Shown here: positions 33,232 to 46,614 of the stretch, piece by piece
Layout of the letters: the number at the start of each line of letters is the position of its first letter
How positions within the stretch are numbered: position 1 is the stretch's first letter
From: Telmatactis stephensoni
Lineage: Eukaryota > Cnidaria > Anthozoa > Actiniaria > Isophelliidae
NCBI GenBank assembly: GCA_029948255.1
Contig: JALIZF010001761.1
Location: 248,001 to 312,000, forward strand
Direction of reading: 5' to 3'
Length of the DNA: 64,000 nt
Made by a program: the position numbers and the translations under genes
The notes under the pieces: model-generated
The model's database searches: none
Seen by the model: only the letters and a program-made list of their open reading frames with translations
Told to the model about the DNA's origin: nothing

Positions 33232-33457
33232 GGGAATATAGTTAAGATCTTTTTATCCCATTTTGGAATACTCCATATTTTTAAATTAATATATTCCAAA
33301 TGAAAAAATAAGAGTATTTCAAGTCATCTTTGTTTTGTAAAATAAATGATGACTTTCCCTGACGTCATCAAATTTGCATTTTGAAATTTGAAACCTTTAT
33401 ATCTTGAAAAATATGGAGTGTTCAAAAGTAGGACAAAAAGACCTCAACTGTATTCCC
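33232..33457. mobile_element. Short TIR element (MITE-like)
   Basis: Inverted ends of about 50 bp, GGGAATATAGTTAAGATC and ACTCCATATTTTT blocks, are matched by their complements at 33405-33457. It is 226 bp, non-coding and AT-rich. No target duplication was resolved. The flanking stretch 33460-34838 has no supported gene. Confidence 0.7.
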
Positions 33458-34838
33458 AGAAAAGAACTGAGTTTGAAAAGAAAAATAAATATGTCGTAGG
33501 GACTTTAACTATTCAAGTACTTTGCTTTGTATAATTTCCAAATTAATTAATTTGTCACTCGAATGGGTCATGAGGGGTCATGGACCTTCTTTTAAAATGC
33601 TAAACCTATTTATTCAATACTCGACTTATGTTTCAGGGATTGGGGAGGTTATAATTTGTATTGGGCCAATGACCCCAAAATTAAGGGCCATTTTCGCAGA
33701 CTTTGGGCCAATGATCAAAGAAATGGGCCATTTTCATAAATCCTTTTACCTTTATATATATTATAGATTATAGTTGGGGATCTAAAACATCGTAGATCAA
33801 AACTTTCATGGACAAGCTATCCTTGCTTCCCACAATTAATACAAACTAGACGCCTAATAGGCGTTCACTCGGGCTACCTGTGTGTAATACTTGGGGAGAA
33901 ATGTGAGAACAGAAGTTGATGGAAACCAATTTGACTTGTCAGTGTCTTTTGATTGCGAAAATGCATGACAAATTATATTGGCTAAGGAGAAAGAATTTTG
34001 TAGATAATTGTACCACCTGATTGGTGGTTATAAATATACTGCTAGTCTTTTTATCATACCAGACATATACAGTCTGCTTTATTTTGCTAAATGCTTACCA
34101 AATGATCCAATATGATCTATAGATAATACATTATAGCTCAGACAGAATTTCTATTCTGTACTTTTTACTTTGATTTATGGAAACAAAACTTATAAACTGC
34201 AGCAGACTGTTTCGATATCCAAGTTAAAATGACTTTGATATTGCCGGCTGTTAACACATTGGTAGATTCTAGAAGTGCCACAGTTACCTTTCTGTGAAAT
34301 CATTTCAGTGCGGTCAATTCAGTTTCCTAACAAGTGTAATGTAATGCAATGTATGCTCATCACTGTTACCATATATAGCTCCTCCTTGCACATCAACCTG
34401 ATACTACTACATAAAGTAACATGTTTAATTCATCCACTTTATCTTGTTTCTGTGAACATGGTTGCACAAAGCCGTTGTACAAATTTGTGGTTCAGTATCA
34501 CTTTTCATTGATTGAAAATATCATTTTGTACATTCTAAAATTGGTTCTTCAATTGTTACTAATATAAAAGTCTCATAAACATTACTATCATTTCCATGAT
34601 TATCCATCACTATATTTTGATCTGCTAACATTGAGCATGGTTGACAGTAAAATGCATTCAATATATAAATCATGACATTTTGTACAGAATACAGATTGCA
34701 CTAAATATTTATAATTTATATACAAAATCATCACTATTTACTAATTCTTGTTTCCCGGCTTAATTATTGAATACACTCTAGTCACTTTATTATGCAAAGG
34801 CGAGAATCTCCTAGTCTTTCTAGGAGTTCACCGAATCA

Positions 34839-35620
34839 CCGAGTCAAATCCGAGTCCGAGTCAAATCCGAGTCTGAGTCAGAAGGCCGAGTCAAGATTAA
34901 AATATTTAAAAATTGACCTTTAATAGCAGGCTTACATTGCTAATATATCAACTCAGGTTTGTCAAAAGTTTTAAGAAAGAATCAAGTAAACAACGACAAA
35001 CTTCGACGCGGCCATTTTGTGGTTACCACAGAAAGCCCAACACTGAAAACAACTGTTTGCGTGGTGCGGGAAAGGATGACAAGATGGCTTGCCTCCCTGA
35101 AGGATTTAAAATGTGTCAAAGAAAGGAGCAAAACCAGCATCCCTAAGATGATTTAGAGTTTCTGTATCAATCAATCAATTAATCCGACATTGCAAGCTTG
35201 AAACTTGCCGAACTAAACTCGGCATTCATCATAATTCATACCAGTTTTATACAAGCGTCTAACCAGGTTTATGAACGTCTAAATTGTTGGATCTGTTCCA
35301 CAAAATATTCGCTCCACAGCCTATTGCTTTTGCTGGCAGGCAATGTGAAATACTACATTGTAGCTGGGATTTCAGTTGTTCATTTTAGCGGGGAGTTTTC
35401 AGTCTGGTGTTGTTCTGTATTTATCGATAATACGACTGAATTGATTATGATGTAAAACATTAAATAAATAGAATGTAAAACTTTACTTCAGCTTATCAAA
35501 TAAACATGATGTGAAATACTAGCAATGCAAGTCTTCTAATCATAAATGTTTTTTTTTTTAATCTTGACTTGGCCTTTTGACTCGGACTCGGCTTTGACTC
35601 GGACTCGGATTTGACTCGGA
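34839..35620. mobile_element. Fold-back element with GAGTC-repeat ends
   Basis: The left end (34839-34905) is made of CCGAGTCAAAT and CCGAGTC repeats and ends GTCAAGATTAAA. The right end (35558-35620) is its inverse complement (TTTAATCTTGACTTGGCC ... GACTCGGA). The ends are therefore both tandemly repetitive and inverted. The interior of about 650 bp has no convincing ORF. No target duplication was resolved. Confidence 0.75.
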
Positions 35621-36659
35621 AAATGAATTTAAAAAGTTTGGCTTTGGACACTGATTGTATTTTATTTAAATTTATCATGCAAAGTCAACTGGAAGAATTC
35701 ATTGAGGTCACAAAATGTTTATTAGTTGAGTATTTATTGGTTAATTCAGTGCTGTGGTGTTTTAGTCTGATTCACCTCGTATTCAAATGTCAGTGAAAGA
35801 GAAATGTACACGAGTAGTTACTATGTTAGTCAGTTGTACAAGTTAAGATGAACAATTTAGATAATAAGTGAAACAAAATCAAGTTAAAGAATAATATCTT
35901 AGCTTGAATTTTGCGAGGTCTGATTACTGAGAAAACACTCTTTTTGAATGTGGGGTCATGTAAGGATTGGCAAAAATCTGTCATGGAGCTTTGGAAGATA
36001 AGTAGGGCTTATTTGATATTGTATTAATAGTGAATGAATAGAATACAGTAGTCTTCATTATTTGACTATATAGACATTGGCAAGCCTTATTAATACAGAA
36101 TTGATAGAATGTAGTTGTCTTTATTTTAGCAAATCCTGATGGCGAAGAGTGAAGCAAAAATTCTTATCAAAGTAAAATATATAGCATTAGAAAGAAGTGA
36201 CCTGTTTGCTGTCTAGCAAACAGGACAGGTGTGCTTAATCACACACAATCCCTTCATTACAATAACTTATTGCAAATGCAAATGGTTTGCACATGATGTG
36301 AAGGAAACAAAGCCATCCACTTATTTCACCGTAAAAGTAACCATATTTTTAACTTTCTTTAGTTCTTCATATTCCACTTGCAGAACAATCTGTTTGATGT
36401 TGATCTCGGGTATGATGTTAAATTGTACTCTGACAAAATTTCCTTAACTTGCCCTTGGTTGGGAATGGCTCAGCTCCACTAATGGCTCATTCTGTAACTT
36501 CTGTTTCATGTAAAGTTGTCAGAAAGGATTTTGACATCTATCAAGTCAGCTATTGATTTGACAATAGAGTCAGTATTTTCCCGAGCTTTGATGGGCACAC
36601 CCCTAATTTCTAGGCATTCACACTTTATGTATTGCTAGTATTGTAGGTCGTCAATTTGG

Positions 36660-37599
36660 ATTTTTGCTACTGCAAGTTTCCTCTGTAGTGGCTGAAAGAG
36701 AAACATCGCAAGGGAAACTTCTGGATTAAAGTGGATGCTTGTGATGTGAAGTCAGTTATCCAAGAATTAACAAGAGGAGAGTGGAATGGAGATACTGATA
36801 TAGGGGATGGGAAGCTTATTGAACTTCGAAAGGAGTACAATACACTTAAAACTCTCTTGGAATGGGATGCCAATTCAACCACAGCTGCAGTAACGACATT
36901 GATTACTGCCTTATTATAGAGAAAGACATGATATTTCTGGCAGATGGTCTGCAAAGGAGTAACAGGGTACCAGAAAAAATCTGAGACACGAACTCCTGCA
37001 AAAGAAGTCTTGAAGTCCTTGTACTGGGAGTGTGTGGAACATAATACTCTTCTTAAACAGGCTCATGCATTGAAGGCAACACTGGAACGACTTCTACAAC
37101 CCAATTGCCCAAGAATGTAGAAGGATGTAGTTGCGTATTTCCTTGCTTTCAGACAGGACTTGCATTCTTACTTCAGAAATGTGTACATTAAAGAAAAGAC
37201 ATCCGGCAGCTACCCACATCATGGTTATCCTTGTTTCTGAGGAGAGATGGCTGAATAACTCCTGTGAAGTATATTCCATACCATTCTGTCAAAGATTAGT
37301 ACGTCAGGGACATGGCAACCAAAGTTAAGAAGACAACCAGTTGTCCAAAAAGAAGTTTTGATGACCCTATGTTGAATCCTCAAGCTGGGTTGACTCAAGC
37401 AGCACTATCAGGAAAGAAAACTCAATTGAGAAATTTGAAAGGCTGCTGTCCTTCCTGGTTGCTCGATCGGTACTTGGAAAACAATGGTTATACAAGGGAG
37501 GAAATCTATATAATTTACTGGTCCATCAATCAAATACAAAGTGGTCGGGACTGCACACCGGCAATTACTAACTTACACTGTGCGAAAAGAGGAATATAG
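36660..37599 (+). pseudogene. Degenerate protein of an expanded cnidarian family
   Basis: Three plus-strand pieces read as one decayed gene: 36690-36919 (NFWIKVDACDVKSVIQEL ... RGEWNGDTDIGDGKLIELRK), a helical region to about 37180, then 37150-37300 (HPAATHIMVILVSEERW) and 37312-37599 (CCPSWLLDRYLENNGYTRE). Stops and frame changes separate them. I recall similar multi-copy proteins in corals, but no function. They are probably transposon-associated. No catalytic motif is recognised. The interval 35622-36659 upstream has no supported gene. Confidence 0.4.
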
Positions 37600-37849
37600 G
37601 GGCCTGTATGCTCTAGAAAATGGATAGGCATACTACAGGTGTTCAAGAGTTTTTGATGGTCATCAAAACCTACTAACGTCACGCCAACCTAGAACTTTTC
37701 ATCCCGAATGCGGAATGTTTTTCTGAATTCTCCTCGAATACTCCTCGACTGATTTTGAGTTTTCAAAGAATGAAATTTTTGTAGCCTACAGTGGGTTGAC
37801 TTCACATTCTAGAATTTTGTAGGTGCTACTAGAGTGTTTGTTGATTGGT

Positions 37850-38045
37850 CGTATTCTAGAGTATTCAGCTCAAAATCTCACGTACTATACGTTTTCATAC
37901 AAAATCGCTTCGTCAATTTGTCGTATACTTGGATATTCAAGTCGAATATTTGAGCTTTCATGTAATACCGTTTTGTCAGTTTTATAGTATTCACGGTATT
38001 CAGCTTGAATATTCGTCCATACTACGTGTTTCATCAAATACAGCT
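37850..38045. repeat. Degenerate tandem repeat, about 70 bp unit
   Basis: Roughly three units, each with GTATTC or GTATAC, an AATATT-like core, a TTTCAT(A/G)...AATAC block and TTTGTC(A/G)(A/G)TTT(G/A)TC. It ends at the LINE 3' fragment. Confidence 0.5.
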
Positions 38046-38053
38046 TTGTCGAT

Positions 38054-38430
38054 TTGTCGTATCGGAAACCTGTTTACGACTTAAGGGACTCTGAAAGAAA
38101 AGTCAACGTGCCATTACCGCGAACTAACTATTACAAAAATAGTTTCAGCTACAGAGGTGCTGTTGCATGGAACAGCCTGCCGCGTGATGCACGGCTTTCA
38201 GAGTCCCTTAAGCAGTTCAAACACTTCATTACAAACGTTTAAGCACGGCATTCATGGAAAGCAGCTTTATATTTAGATTAGATTTAACTTAGAACTTAGA
38301 TAAAATTTAGATTTTTAACTTACATTTGTAAATATTATTATTATATTATTATATTTAGATTATTTATATCGCTGATGAATTTTACCGTGGATAAATAAAG
38401 AATACTTACTTACTTACTTACTTACTTACT
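38054..38430 (+). mobile_element. 5'-truncated LINE, 3' end with (ACTT)n tail
   Basis: The last 62 codons of a LINE ORF2 are present: YDLRDSERKVNVPLPRTNYY, then GAVAWNSLPRDARLSESLKQF, stop at 38242. An AT-rich 3' UTR follows and then an (ACTT)n run (38401-38430). Extreme 5' truncation and a microsatellite tail are typical of CR1/L2-type LINEs. Confidence 0.8.
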
Positions 38431-38630
38431 CAAAACAGTAGCAAATCTAAAAACGAATTTTTTCTAGGCAGTTGCTCAGATAAATTAACATTCACCAAAA
38501 AAACTTAAACGTGACTACATTATCAAAAACGATTAACACCATGTCAAACAAACCAGTTTTTTCGCTGCCTTTTCTTGTTGCGTCCTCGACTGCTAGACGG
38601 TTGATTTTCTAAATGCACTGAAGGACTCCT

Positions 38631-39175
38631 CTACCTTCGAACTTGTCTTTGGACTGGCGATGGACTCCTAAATTCTCTGTAGTTCCGCATTGGTGAGACA
38701 GATCGTCTGTCTGCACTACTTGGTGGACTAACCTGAGGCTGCTCTCTCTGGGCTACTTGGTACACTTTCCTGGACCGATATCGATGCATCGATAGCTGCA
38801 TCGATAGCCCAAGATACCACACGTCTAGGCTTTGGTCTTTGGCTTGGAGTACCGAGAACCCGTGGAACTCTTGGCCAGTCCTCCTGTCGCTGTGCCTCAA
38901 CCTTATGCTGTAGTCTTTGCATTAAGGCAGAGGCGTCCTGTGATCTCCAGACTGAAAGCCTCACAACCCACTTCCCGCATTTTCGTCGCTGACATAGTCA
39001 TAACTAAGGGAATCGAATTTGTCCTTGTCGAGGCCTTCAGAAACCTTAGCTCTTGCCTTGTAAAGCTGGAAAGGTAATCACAGTATGCGTAAGTTGCCAG
39101 AAAATAATCACGGTATTCTGAAATAATTTGAAACCAGCATCTTTTAGCCAAGAGTTCGAAAGATTTGCTCAACAA
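38631..39175 (-). pseudogene. Degenerate minus-strand coding fragments, unknown
   Basis: Open minus-strand frames at 39175-38903, 38964-38728 and 38900-38631 overlap and look like one frame-shifted protein. Readable parts include ELRFLKASTRTNSIPLVMTM, SALMQRLQHKVEAQRQEDW and a Ser/Pro/Arg-rich tail (SVSPMRNYREFRSPSPVQ). They could be a gag-like or accessory transposon protein. I do not recognise the family. The interval 39180-40225 downstream is AT-rich and featureless. Confidence 0.25.
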
Positions 39176-40227
39176 ATGAGTTGGTCATTTAAGGCGTCAT
39201 TCTGTTTATCAGATCTTACTCTTTATGAGCACTAAAAGACATATTTTAGCGAGTATTTCACTAGAATGGTTGTTTTAGTGCATAGAGTAAGATAAACACA
39301 ACAATATCCAAAAATATCTCTGAAGCCATCTGTAACAATTGTTTTAGTGTTGGAAGCGTATTAAGGTGGATCAATACAGTTATTGTCTGACCATACCTCT
39401 CATTTTCTTTGGTTGTTTTTGTACCCTTAATGTGTACTTGCAACTTGATTCTGGGACCAAGTATTGAGTTAAGATTGAAGTTTAGAATAACACCAATCTC
39501 AAGCGTGATCAACGTTGCCTAGGCAACGATAAACTAATGTCAACAAAATTAGTTTTTACTAAATATCTCGATAATCTGACCTAAGCTCGAGAAATGACAA
39601 ACATTCTGTTAAACTTCATGGAAATGCACACCAATTTCACTATGTTTCAGGGCAATCAATCTGTTTGATTTTTAGTTATTCAATAGGATTTTGCATCCTG
39701 TGGTCAATTAGCTTCATTTGACATTCTGAAACTTTAAAGCCAAATTTAAAATGTTTTAAACGAAATTAAACACCAACAATTGCACTCTAAAACGTATTTA
39801 CCAGTGCTCTATCCTTGGGAAAAATGCTGAATTGATTCACGCATTATTAACAGAGATATTTATTTTCCGTGTTTATGCATATGTGTTGAGTATTTTTAGC
39901 TAATATTTACATTAACACAGTTCCCCAAATATCTCCCAAATTCAAATGTATATTCGCTGGATATTGTGCATACATACTTTTAAATGTAATGACAATATTC
40001 AATATGAAATTTGATATCTGATAAACAATATTTTATGCCATGCCAGGATGATAAGAGTTTATAATACATAAACAAAGTTTTACTCAATTATGCTCACATC
40101 TTTATATTTAGGCCCAGTTTTGGGGGATTTCTCATACTCTTCTACTTTTTTGACAGCTGTTGTAAAAATAAAAATAAATAGATTTATCTGAACATACGAA
40201 GTAATTACCTAGAACTTCATGTGCTTA

Positions 40228-41349
40228 TCAGATGAAATCTACAAGCCGTCCATATCCAAAATGATCAAACAGTAACTTAATATGTATACCTGAGGGACTG
40301 GCACTCACAACAGCACAGGCTATTGTTATTCCTTTTGGATGTCCTTTTGCGCCCTTCCATTCTTCGAGACAACATTTAAAATCATCTTCTGAATTCAGTG
40401 TTACCAACTGTTTATTCCCTTTCTCAGCCAAAATTGTCCACTTGATTGAACAAATATCATAGAACTAGAATCTGGCATAGTCTTCAGTATGGTTTTCAAG
40501 TCTTCTAAAGTACTGTGACAAGCCATGAAACCATGAAGAACAACAGAGGTATTTGACAATTTTGCATTGTTTTTACCCCTTGTAACTTCAAAAACAACTA
40601 CTTCCAATTCCTCTTGACATCAAGCGGCCACACGTGGTGATCATCACGGCAATTTGGCTGAATACTTGATTTCTAAACAACTATAGAAATAGAAGAGAAA
40701 TAAGAACAATAAAAACAGCACCTTTAATAAAACATTATCCAGAGAAATGGAGTTGGAAAAAGTGAGAGGAATACATAAACGTACCGTCAGCTTTGAAAGA
40801 CCAATCTACTGGCCATGATGATTAACGCTAAACATGTTTACTTCCCTGAACCAGGCCAAGACAACGAGTATTCTTGCAACAATGCAGGAATATCATGATT
40901 ATGGTTGTATGGTTACGAGGGTCTTGTTGTTTCCTTTTTTCTTGAACAACAACTTATTTATTTCAACTTTTTCCTTCTCGCTGTCAGCCATGACTTGTGC
41001 AACATAGTCGTGAACACAAACTTCAAGAGTTCGAAATGTCGACCTTTGAGGAAGTATAAAGAACCATTTTTTGTTTGAAGATAAAGTGCAATCTCTCTCT
41101 GAAAGAAGAAGGATAACATTTTTTAATAGTAGTAATTCCTTCATTGTCGCCATGTGCTTTGGAATTGGCAATATTTCAAGTTTAAAATTTGTCACAAATT
41201 CCACAATAAACGGTTTTGTAATAATGCATGACTCAAAACATGTTTGCAATAGCATACCTCAACATTGTCCTCATCCCAGATTTGTATTTCTTCAATATCT
41301 GGAAGCTCAACTCCTACTCGCTCACTGAGTTCAAAATTTTAACTCTCTT
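40228..41349 (-). pseudogene. Minus-strand coding remnants, unknown
   Basis: The clearest piece runs from 40607 to 40228 with one frameshift near 40440: VVVFEVTRGKNNAKLS ... PDSSSMIFVQSS, then WTILAEKGNKQLVTL and NSEDDFKCCLEEWKGAKGHP, ending GYGRLVDFI. Upstream, 41255-40899 includes RSTFRTLEVCVHDYVAQVMA. A short acidic exon near 41349-41265 (LPDIEEIQIWDEDNVE) ends at a GTATGC donor. They may be exons of one decayed gene. No domain is recognised. Stops within the first piece argue that it is dead. Confidence 0.3.
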
Positions 41350-41676
41350 CCTCCATCTTCTTGAGCTTTCCTACACCCAGCCTATGAAAGTGTATCATAC
41401 AGTCATACCGGTCCCGCCCACTTTGTATTTGATTGATGAAACAGTAAATCAAACTCGACAAACGAACTTTTTATCAGTTGGGCTGCGTATCAATGAAAAC
41501 AGTGGTAATTAAAAAATTTGGGAAGTTCATATCATCTTGACCAAATATCCCTTTTTTGTTTCAATTTTTAAAGGGAATTCTGTAAAAGGGTTAACCCTGA
41601 CTTGCCATTTTATTACTAGACATTAAATAAGAGGTACCAAGCACACCAAGTTCTACCGTCCTTCAGTGACTGCCCT

Positions 41677-41681
41677 GATGA

Positions 41682-41713
<32 letters not shown>

Positions 41714-41714
41714 A
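41677..41714. repeat. GAT/GCT trinucleotide microsatellite
   Basis: GATGAT then (GCT)n then (GAT)n. The surrounding 41350-43400 has no supported gene; a GC-rich hairpin (GCCCAGGCCGTAGGCCGGGC) lies near 42111-42130. Confidence 0.9.
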
Positions 41715-43409
41715 TCCATGTACCCACGCATTACGTCTCCATCAACTGAATATCAACAGATGAGAAGATTCATCTATCATTGTGGCTGGGAAGACATTTT
41801 TACCTGCTAGGAACCAAACCACAATCAGACAGTGAATCTTCAACTCACGAGCACTGATGCCAGAATTTCCAAGAGAAAGATTTAACTGTTGTATCAATTC
41901 ATTTTTATCCTAGTGTCATTCAAATTATCTGGATATTAAAATCACCAATTCATTTGTTCAATTTATTTGCCATTTTCATGTCTCATGTCTCATTCTCATG
42001 TTTGTTCTTTGGTCATAAATTTTATTTTATTTTAATAACTTTTAATATTTTTTAAAAATATTTCCAAATGTAATTTACTATATAGTAATATAAAATGAAT
42101 ATTTACTCATGCCCAGGCCGTAGGCCGGGCAACGAGTCTTAAATTACCTTTGTTTTTTTTTTCTTTTCCAGTCGTCTCGTCTCGTTTTTTCTTTTCCATT
42201 CTTGCACAATACTGTAAGCGCGCAATGCATTACTGGGTGCTTCAACAATATAGAAGCTCTGCCATTTGAGATGATATTTCGAAGTAAGTTTTTAGCCTTT
42301 TTCTTCGTGATTATTGTTGTTCTTTCCATATGTTAGATAGAATTACCGTTTACAAATCTAGAGGAGATTTCTTGTTGAATATTTTGCTGATTCATAGAAG
42401 ATTTTAAATCTTCATCGATCGTACTTGAAATAAGACCCGGCGGGGCGAAGGAAATCAAACTTCAAATTGGTCTTCTCAAAACCTAACCAAAGCATTCTAT
42501 TAGAATCTATCGAGAACCACACACACAGTTCCATTAGAGATAGTACTTTTATTGTCAATAATAAATTTATGAAATATACATTGAAATCAAGCCTTTGGTT
42601 TTTTCAGTCTTGTTTTTTGAACAGTGATATTTTCATGTGCGTGATCGAGAAAGAATACTAGTCTCGAGAAATACACGCATCATAAATAAATCCAGGAAAA
42701 CTACAAGTCATCTGTTAAAAAAAATTGAATTACCATGCACAGAGGAGTGAATCATTCCAATTTTATTCTGTCAAGTGATATATTAATAGAGTATCCATGC
42801 ACCTTGTAGTCAAGACAATGTGTTGTTGTTTGGGTTGAATGCAGGTGTGTAGCTATGTCCCTTATATCACTAATATTTGCCCACAGAAATAATGGTATTT
42901 CATCATCAGTGAACGTTTGATATGTGGTAGTTTATCTTGACTGTCCCGACAAGGTATTTTTGTTGTTATAAACAGAAGAACCTGAAATAATTTCCATATT
43001 CAATACTACCTTTAGATAAAATACACTACAGTCCAAGCTACAGTGGTATATTCATGACTGTTGTACACTAGAAATGCAGTCTTTAATCACACAAAATTAT
43101 ATCTCATTTCATAATAACAATTGGTTACAACAATTGGTACTGTGGCCATGTACTGTACCTCAGATGGTAAAAACTATTTGATTCGCATGCTAGAAATGCA
43201 ATTGCTATGCTTCACCCTCAAGGAACCTGTGCCCTTAATTAGAATGTTGCTGTGCTATATCTTTGTATTCTCTTTGTTTTTCTCTGATAAAATCTAACCG
43301 GTATTGGAATTCAGAAACTTTAAGCTCAATTGTTGAACATGGAACAAAATTCCACAGTTCACTTTATACTTCTGCTGAACAGCCTATAATTAGATGCACA
43401 TATCTGTAT

Positions 43410-43644
43410 GGGGGGGGGGGGGGGTACTCCCATATATTTGCTATAAAGGAATGTGCCGCCCTCCAGGGTATTGTTTTGGAGCTCCTTGTCTTAGACAGGG
43501 TATATGTTTTTCCCTATTTGTCTATTTGTCTTGAATAGGGTATGGCTTTCCAAGATTTTGCTGTCTCAAATAGGGTCAGGGTTTTGAGGGTTGGGCGGGA
43601 CACCCCTATCAGATTTAATTTATGGCCAAGAACCCCCCCCCCCC
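43410..43644. mobile_element. Poly-G/poly-C ended MITE-like element
   Basis: A 15-base G run at the left (followed by TACTCCCATATA) and a 12-base C run at the right (preceded by TATGGCCAAGAA) form inverted ends around about 210 bp rich in AGGGTAT motifs. Elements with such ends are common in invertebrate genomes, as I recall. It is non-coding. The interval 43650-44516 that follows has only degenerate minus-strand sequence with a Lys-rich stretch near 44130-44260. Confidence 0.5.
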
Positions 43645-44516
43645 AAACAATAATCGTCAAATTGCTTACTATAAAGTTAACTTTAAGATTACTTTTTTGA
43701 GTATTTTTGTCAACAAACTAGGTGACGACAAAATTTAGTTGCACACATGTACACCAAACCTGAATGTCACCGACCCGGTCCAACCACCCCAGCCCCAAGA
43801 TGCCCCAACCACAAGTCTTCCCCTGAAGGATGAACACGTCGTAATAAAATAACACTAAACACTTTATTAAACAAATGAATGCCTTAGATCTACAAAAATT
43901 AAATATACTCTAAGTAAGTCGATTGTAAAATCTTTTATCAAATAAATTAAAGTAGAAAATTAGATTAACTTAAAAATATTGCGTAGAACTATTTTCTATG
44001 TAAAATTACTATCTTATTTGTATTTCTAGGTAACTTAAATAAAGATTTGATCTAACTTAGATAATTTTCGAAATTAATTGCTTTAGATAGTGTTCTTACA
44101 CAGTCCTTACAAGTTTTGTTGTTGTTTTGTTTTTACTCACGCCACGTCGTAGCTTTTTAACTGCAGTTTCTTTTCGTCGGCCGTTTTCAACATAGACTTT
44201 TCCAGGTCGAGCAGTGTTTTTCTTTTGCACTTTGCCTTTTGCTTGCGCACTGAGCGTGTTAGTTGAGGCGGTCCTGGAAGAGCTTTTTCCTTTGTCACTT
44301 TATTTCTCGTCGGTTCGTCAGTTAAGGATGGACTCTGTCTTTGAGTTGCTTTCTTTGGTCACTTTGCCACTCTTTAGTTTGTCGGTGAAGGATGGACTCT
44401 GTCTTGAGCTGCTCCAAGATCTCCTTCCACCAAAACTCTTACTCTGGGTGAGTTTGCACTGAGTTTTGAACTCTGGCTTTACTTGTGACTCCTTGAATGC
44501 TTTGTCACGAGTGACG

Positions 44517-45379
44517 CTACTTAGCTACTGAGTGTATAAATGCATGGTCAACATGCACGTTTTTTGTTTCAGGCCGATATCTAACCATCAGGGATGGAAG
44601 AACGTAATACGAAGACTCTAGTTTTTTCTTGTGCAAGACACCAGGCCCAATGCATATTGGGTTATTTCCTGATTTTGTTTCCAACATCAAGTTTCGATAA
44701 CAGCCAAATGTGAAGTAGTGATTAGCGACATTAAAAGTCGCATCCACAGAAAATACGGAGAAACAAGAGGGATTGGTACAGAATCTTTCAATGTCAAACA
44801 ATTGTTGATCATTAGCGAGAAATATTGTTTGTTTGTTAGATAGTTTTACATCTCGAACGAACCAGTCTTCCTTTCTGCCCTGCTGTTGCTCTTTTGAGAT
44901 TTGGAGAAGTTGCATCAATGGGTCTTTTGAACCTATCTGGGTGTTTCTTTGTACTTGGCATAGTGCGCCTGTAAGCATGATCGTTCTTTTTTTTGCACAG
45001 TCCATGTGACTGACATTTACCATTTGCTCGCCATCATTGAAAATGTACTGTATGAATACATACCTGAAAATGGAATTTTCATTTTTAAAAAAACACCATA
45101 GACTTTTTCAATGATGGCAAGTTGGTGTTATAATAAAACTGTCGGTAGACAACATATTTCTCTGATGGGCTCCCTTTTTCTATCGTCTTGCAACCGTTGT
45201 TAACCCAAGATCCCATATCATCAGATTTGCAGTCCCACACATCTCTCAATTTCCAAGTGTCCACAACAAATGCAACATTATTACTAACGTTTGTGGGAAC
45301 TGCGGTACAAACTTTTTCACTGTCAATGGGGTCTTTTAAGGTAATTGGCTTGCGAGAGTTTTTATCGACGAATTTTTCT
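44517..45379 (-). pseudogene. Transposase-like protein fragment, RNase-H-fold type
   Basis: Two exon-like parts lie on the minus strand. The first, about 45379-45110, reads VDTWKLRDVWDCKSDDMGSW and KYVVYRQFYYN. The second, about 45070-44517, reads ISKEQQQGRKEDWFVRDV, DIERFCTNPSCFSVFSVDAT, FNVANHYFTFGCYRNLML, PICIGPGVLHKKKLESSYYV and PSLMVRYRP. The SVDATFN block with the following beta-strand and the GPxxLHxKK motif resemble the first catalytic Asp region of a repeated animal transposase family. The frame stops before the second and third acidic residues would appear, and the exon join is uncertain. It is probably a truncated copy. The interval 45425-46090 shows no gene. Confidence 0.5.
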
Positions 45380-46092
45380 ATAAATCATTATGTACATTGT
45401 TTTTGAGTTGGGAACATCAAATCAATAAAGAAAATGGGGGGTCACGATGCTAGTTTTGGTGCTATGATAGCTCGAAAAGAGCGAAATCTCGCCTTTTCGA
45501 ACGAAAACAACAGATTTCAGAGTCTGACCTCTAGCGTACGGCAAGTCTTTGCAAATTTGCAAACTAAAGGCTTTCAGACATACTAAAGTAGACAAAGTAT
45601 CATGAAAAGTAATATGTCTTCACTTATTTGTAGGTAAAGCTGAGTATTCGCAATTGAAAGATGAAAATCAGGTGTACTTATGCGCGAATCGGATGTTCAT
45701 TTTGACGATTTTTCGCGATTTTCTCAAAAACCTATCGCTGCTGTCATCACTGCTTTCGATCATTTGTAATTGAACTTCCTGCTTAACATTTGGTTTGGAC
45801 TCGACAGTTCCTACAAAAAATGATTACAAGATAAATTAATTAGTTAGTTATAAGAGACCATAGAAAAGAAATTTGTTTATGTTTTTGTTAGCATTTGTCT
45901 GAGATAGCTGAGATAGCTTTTAATATATTTCTTGGATTCTTAATGGTGGGGTGTCGGGAGTGGGAGAACTATGTCTTAGAGACTCTCCCATAGCTTTTTG
46001 ATATCTTATGTATATTCATACATGACATTTTGCACTTGGTTGTATTGCTTACAGTGCAGACCTTCACTGGCGAGCATTGAGGATGGTCATGA

Positions 46093-46546
46093 CTAATTAG
46101 ATATGCATTTTATAGTCGCCTCTGTGATTTCTACACATACTCCCTTTAGGTCGAGTCGGGTCGCAGGCTTGAGGATTAGCAGTGACAACGTTTTCTGAAA
46201 TGACTGCATGCATAATTTGTACACACCTTTTTCAATGATTGTGTCCAGCACGGCATCATAATGTTGCCCAATTTTAGCAATATAGATTGTGCGATCTGCT
46301 TTTGCTCGAGCAGGTTGGACCAGTAGAATACGAACATCTCCTTCACTTAAGTAGAACACATGCACTGCATGTTCTAGTAAGGTTTGAAAGGACGTGCAAC
46401 ATTAAATCTACAACATCTGAGTCATAATGGCCTCCATATAGGTATTCATTTAGTTGCTTTTGTAAATCAACTGTTCCAACAAATGGTTTATAAAAATCAA
46501 GGTTTGCAAGTATTTCATTTTTACAACAGGAATAAGCGACGACACA

Positions 46547-46614
<68 letters not shown>

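Noticed and set aside
44214..44462. Hydrophobic plus-strand ORF (possible membrane protein)
   Set aside because: No start context or homologous pattern; the minus strand has a more plausible Lys-rich coding remnant.
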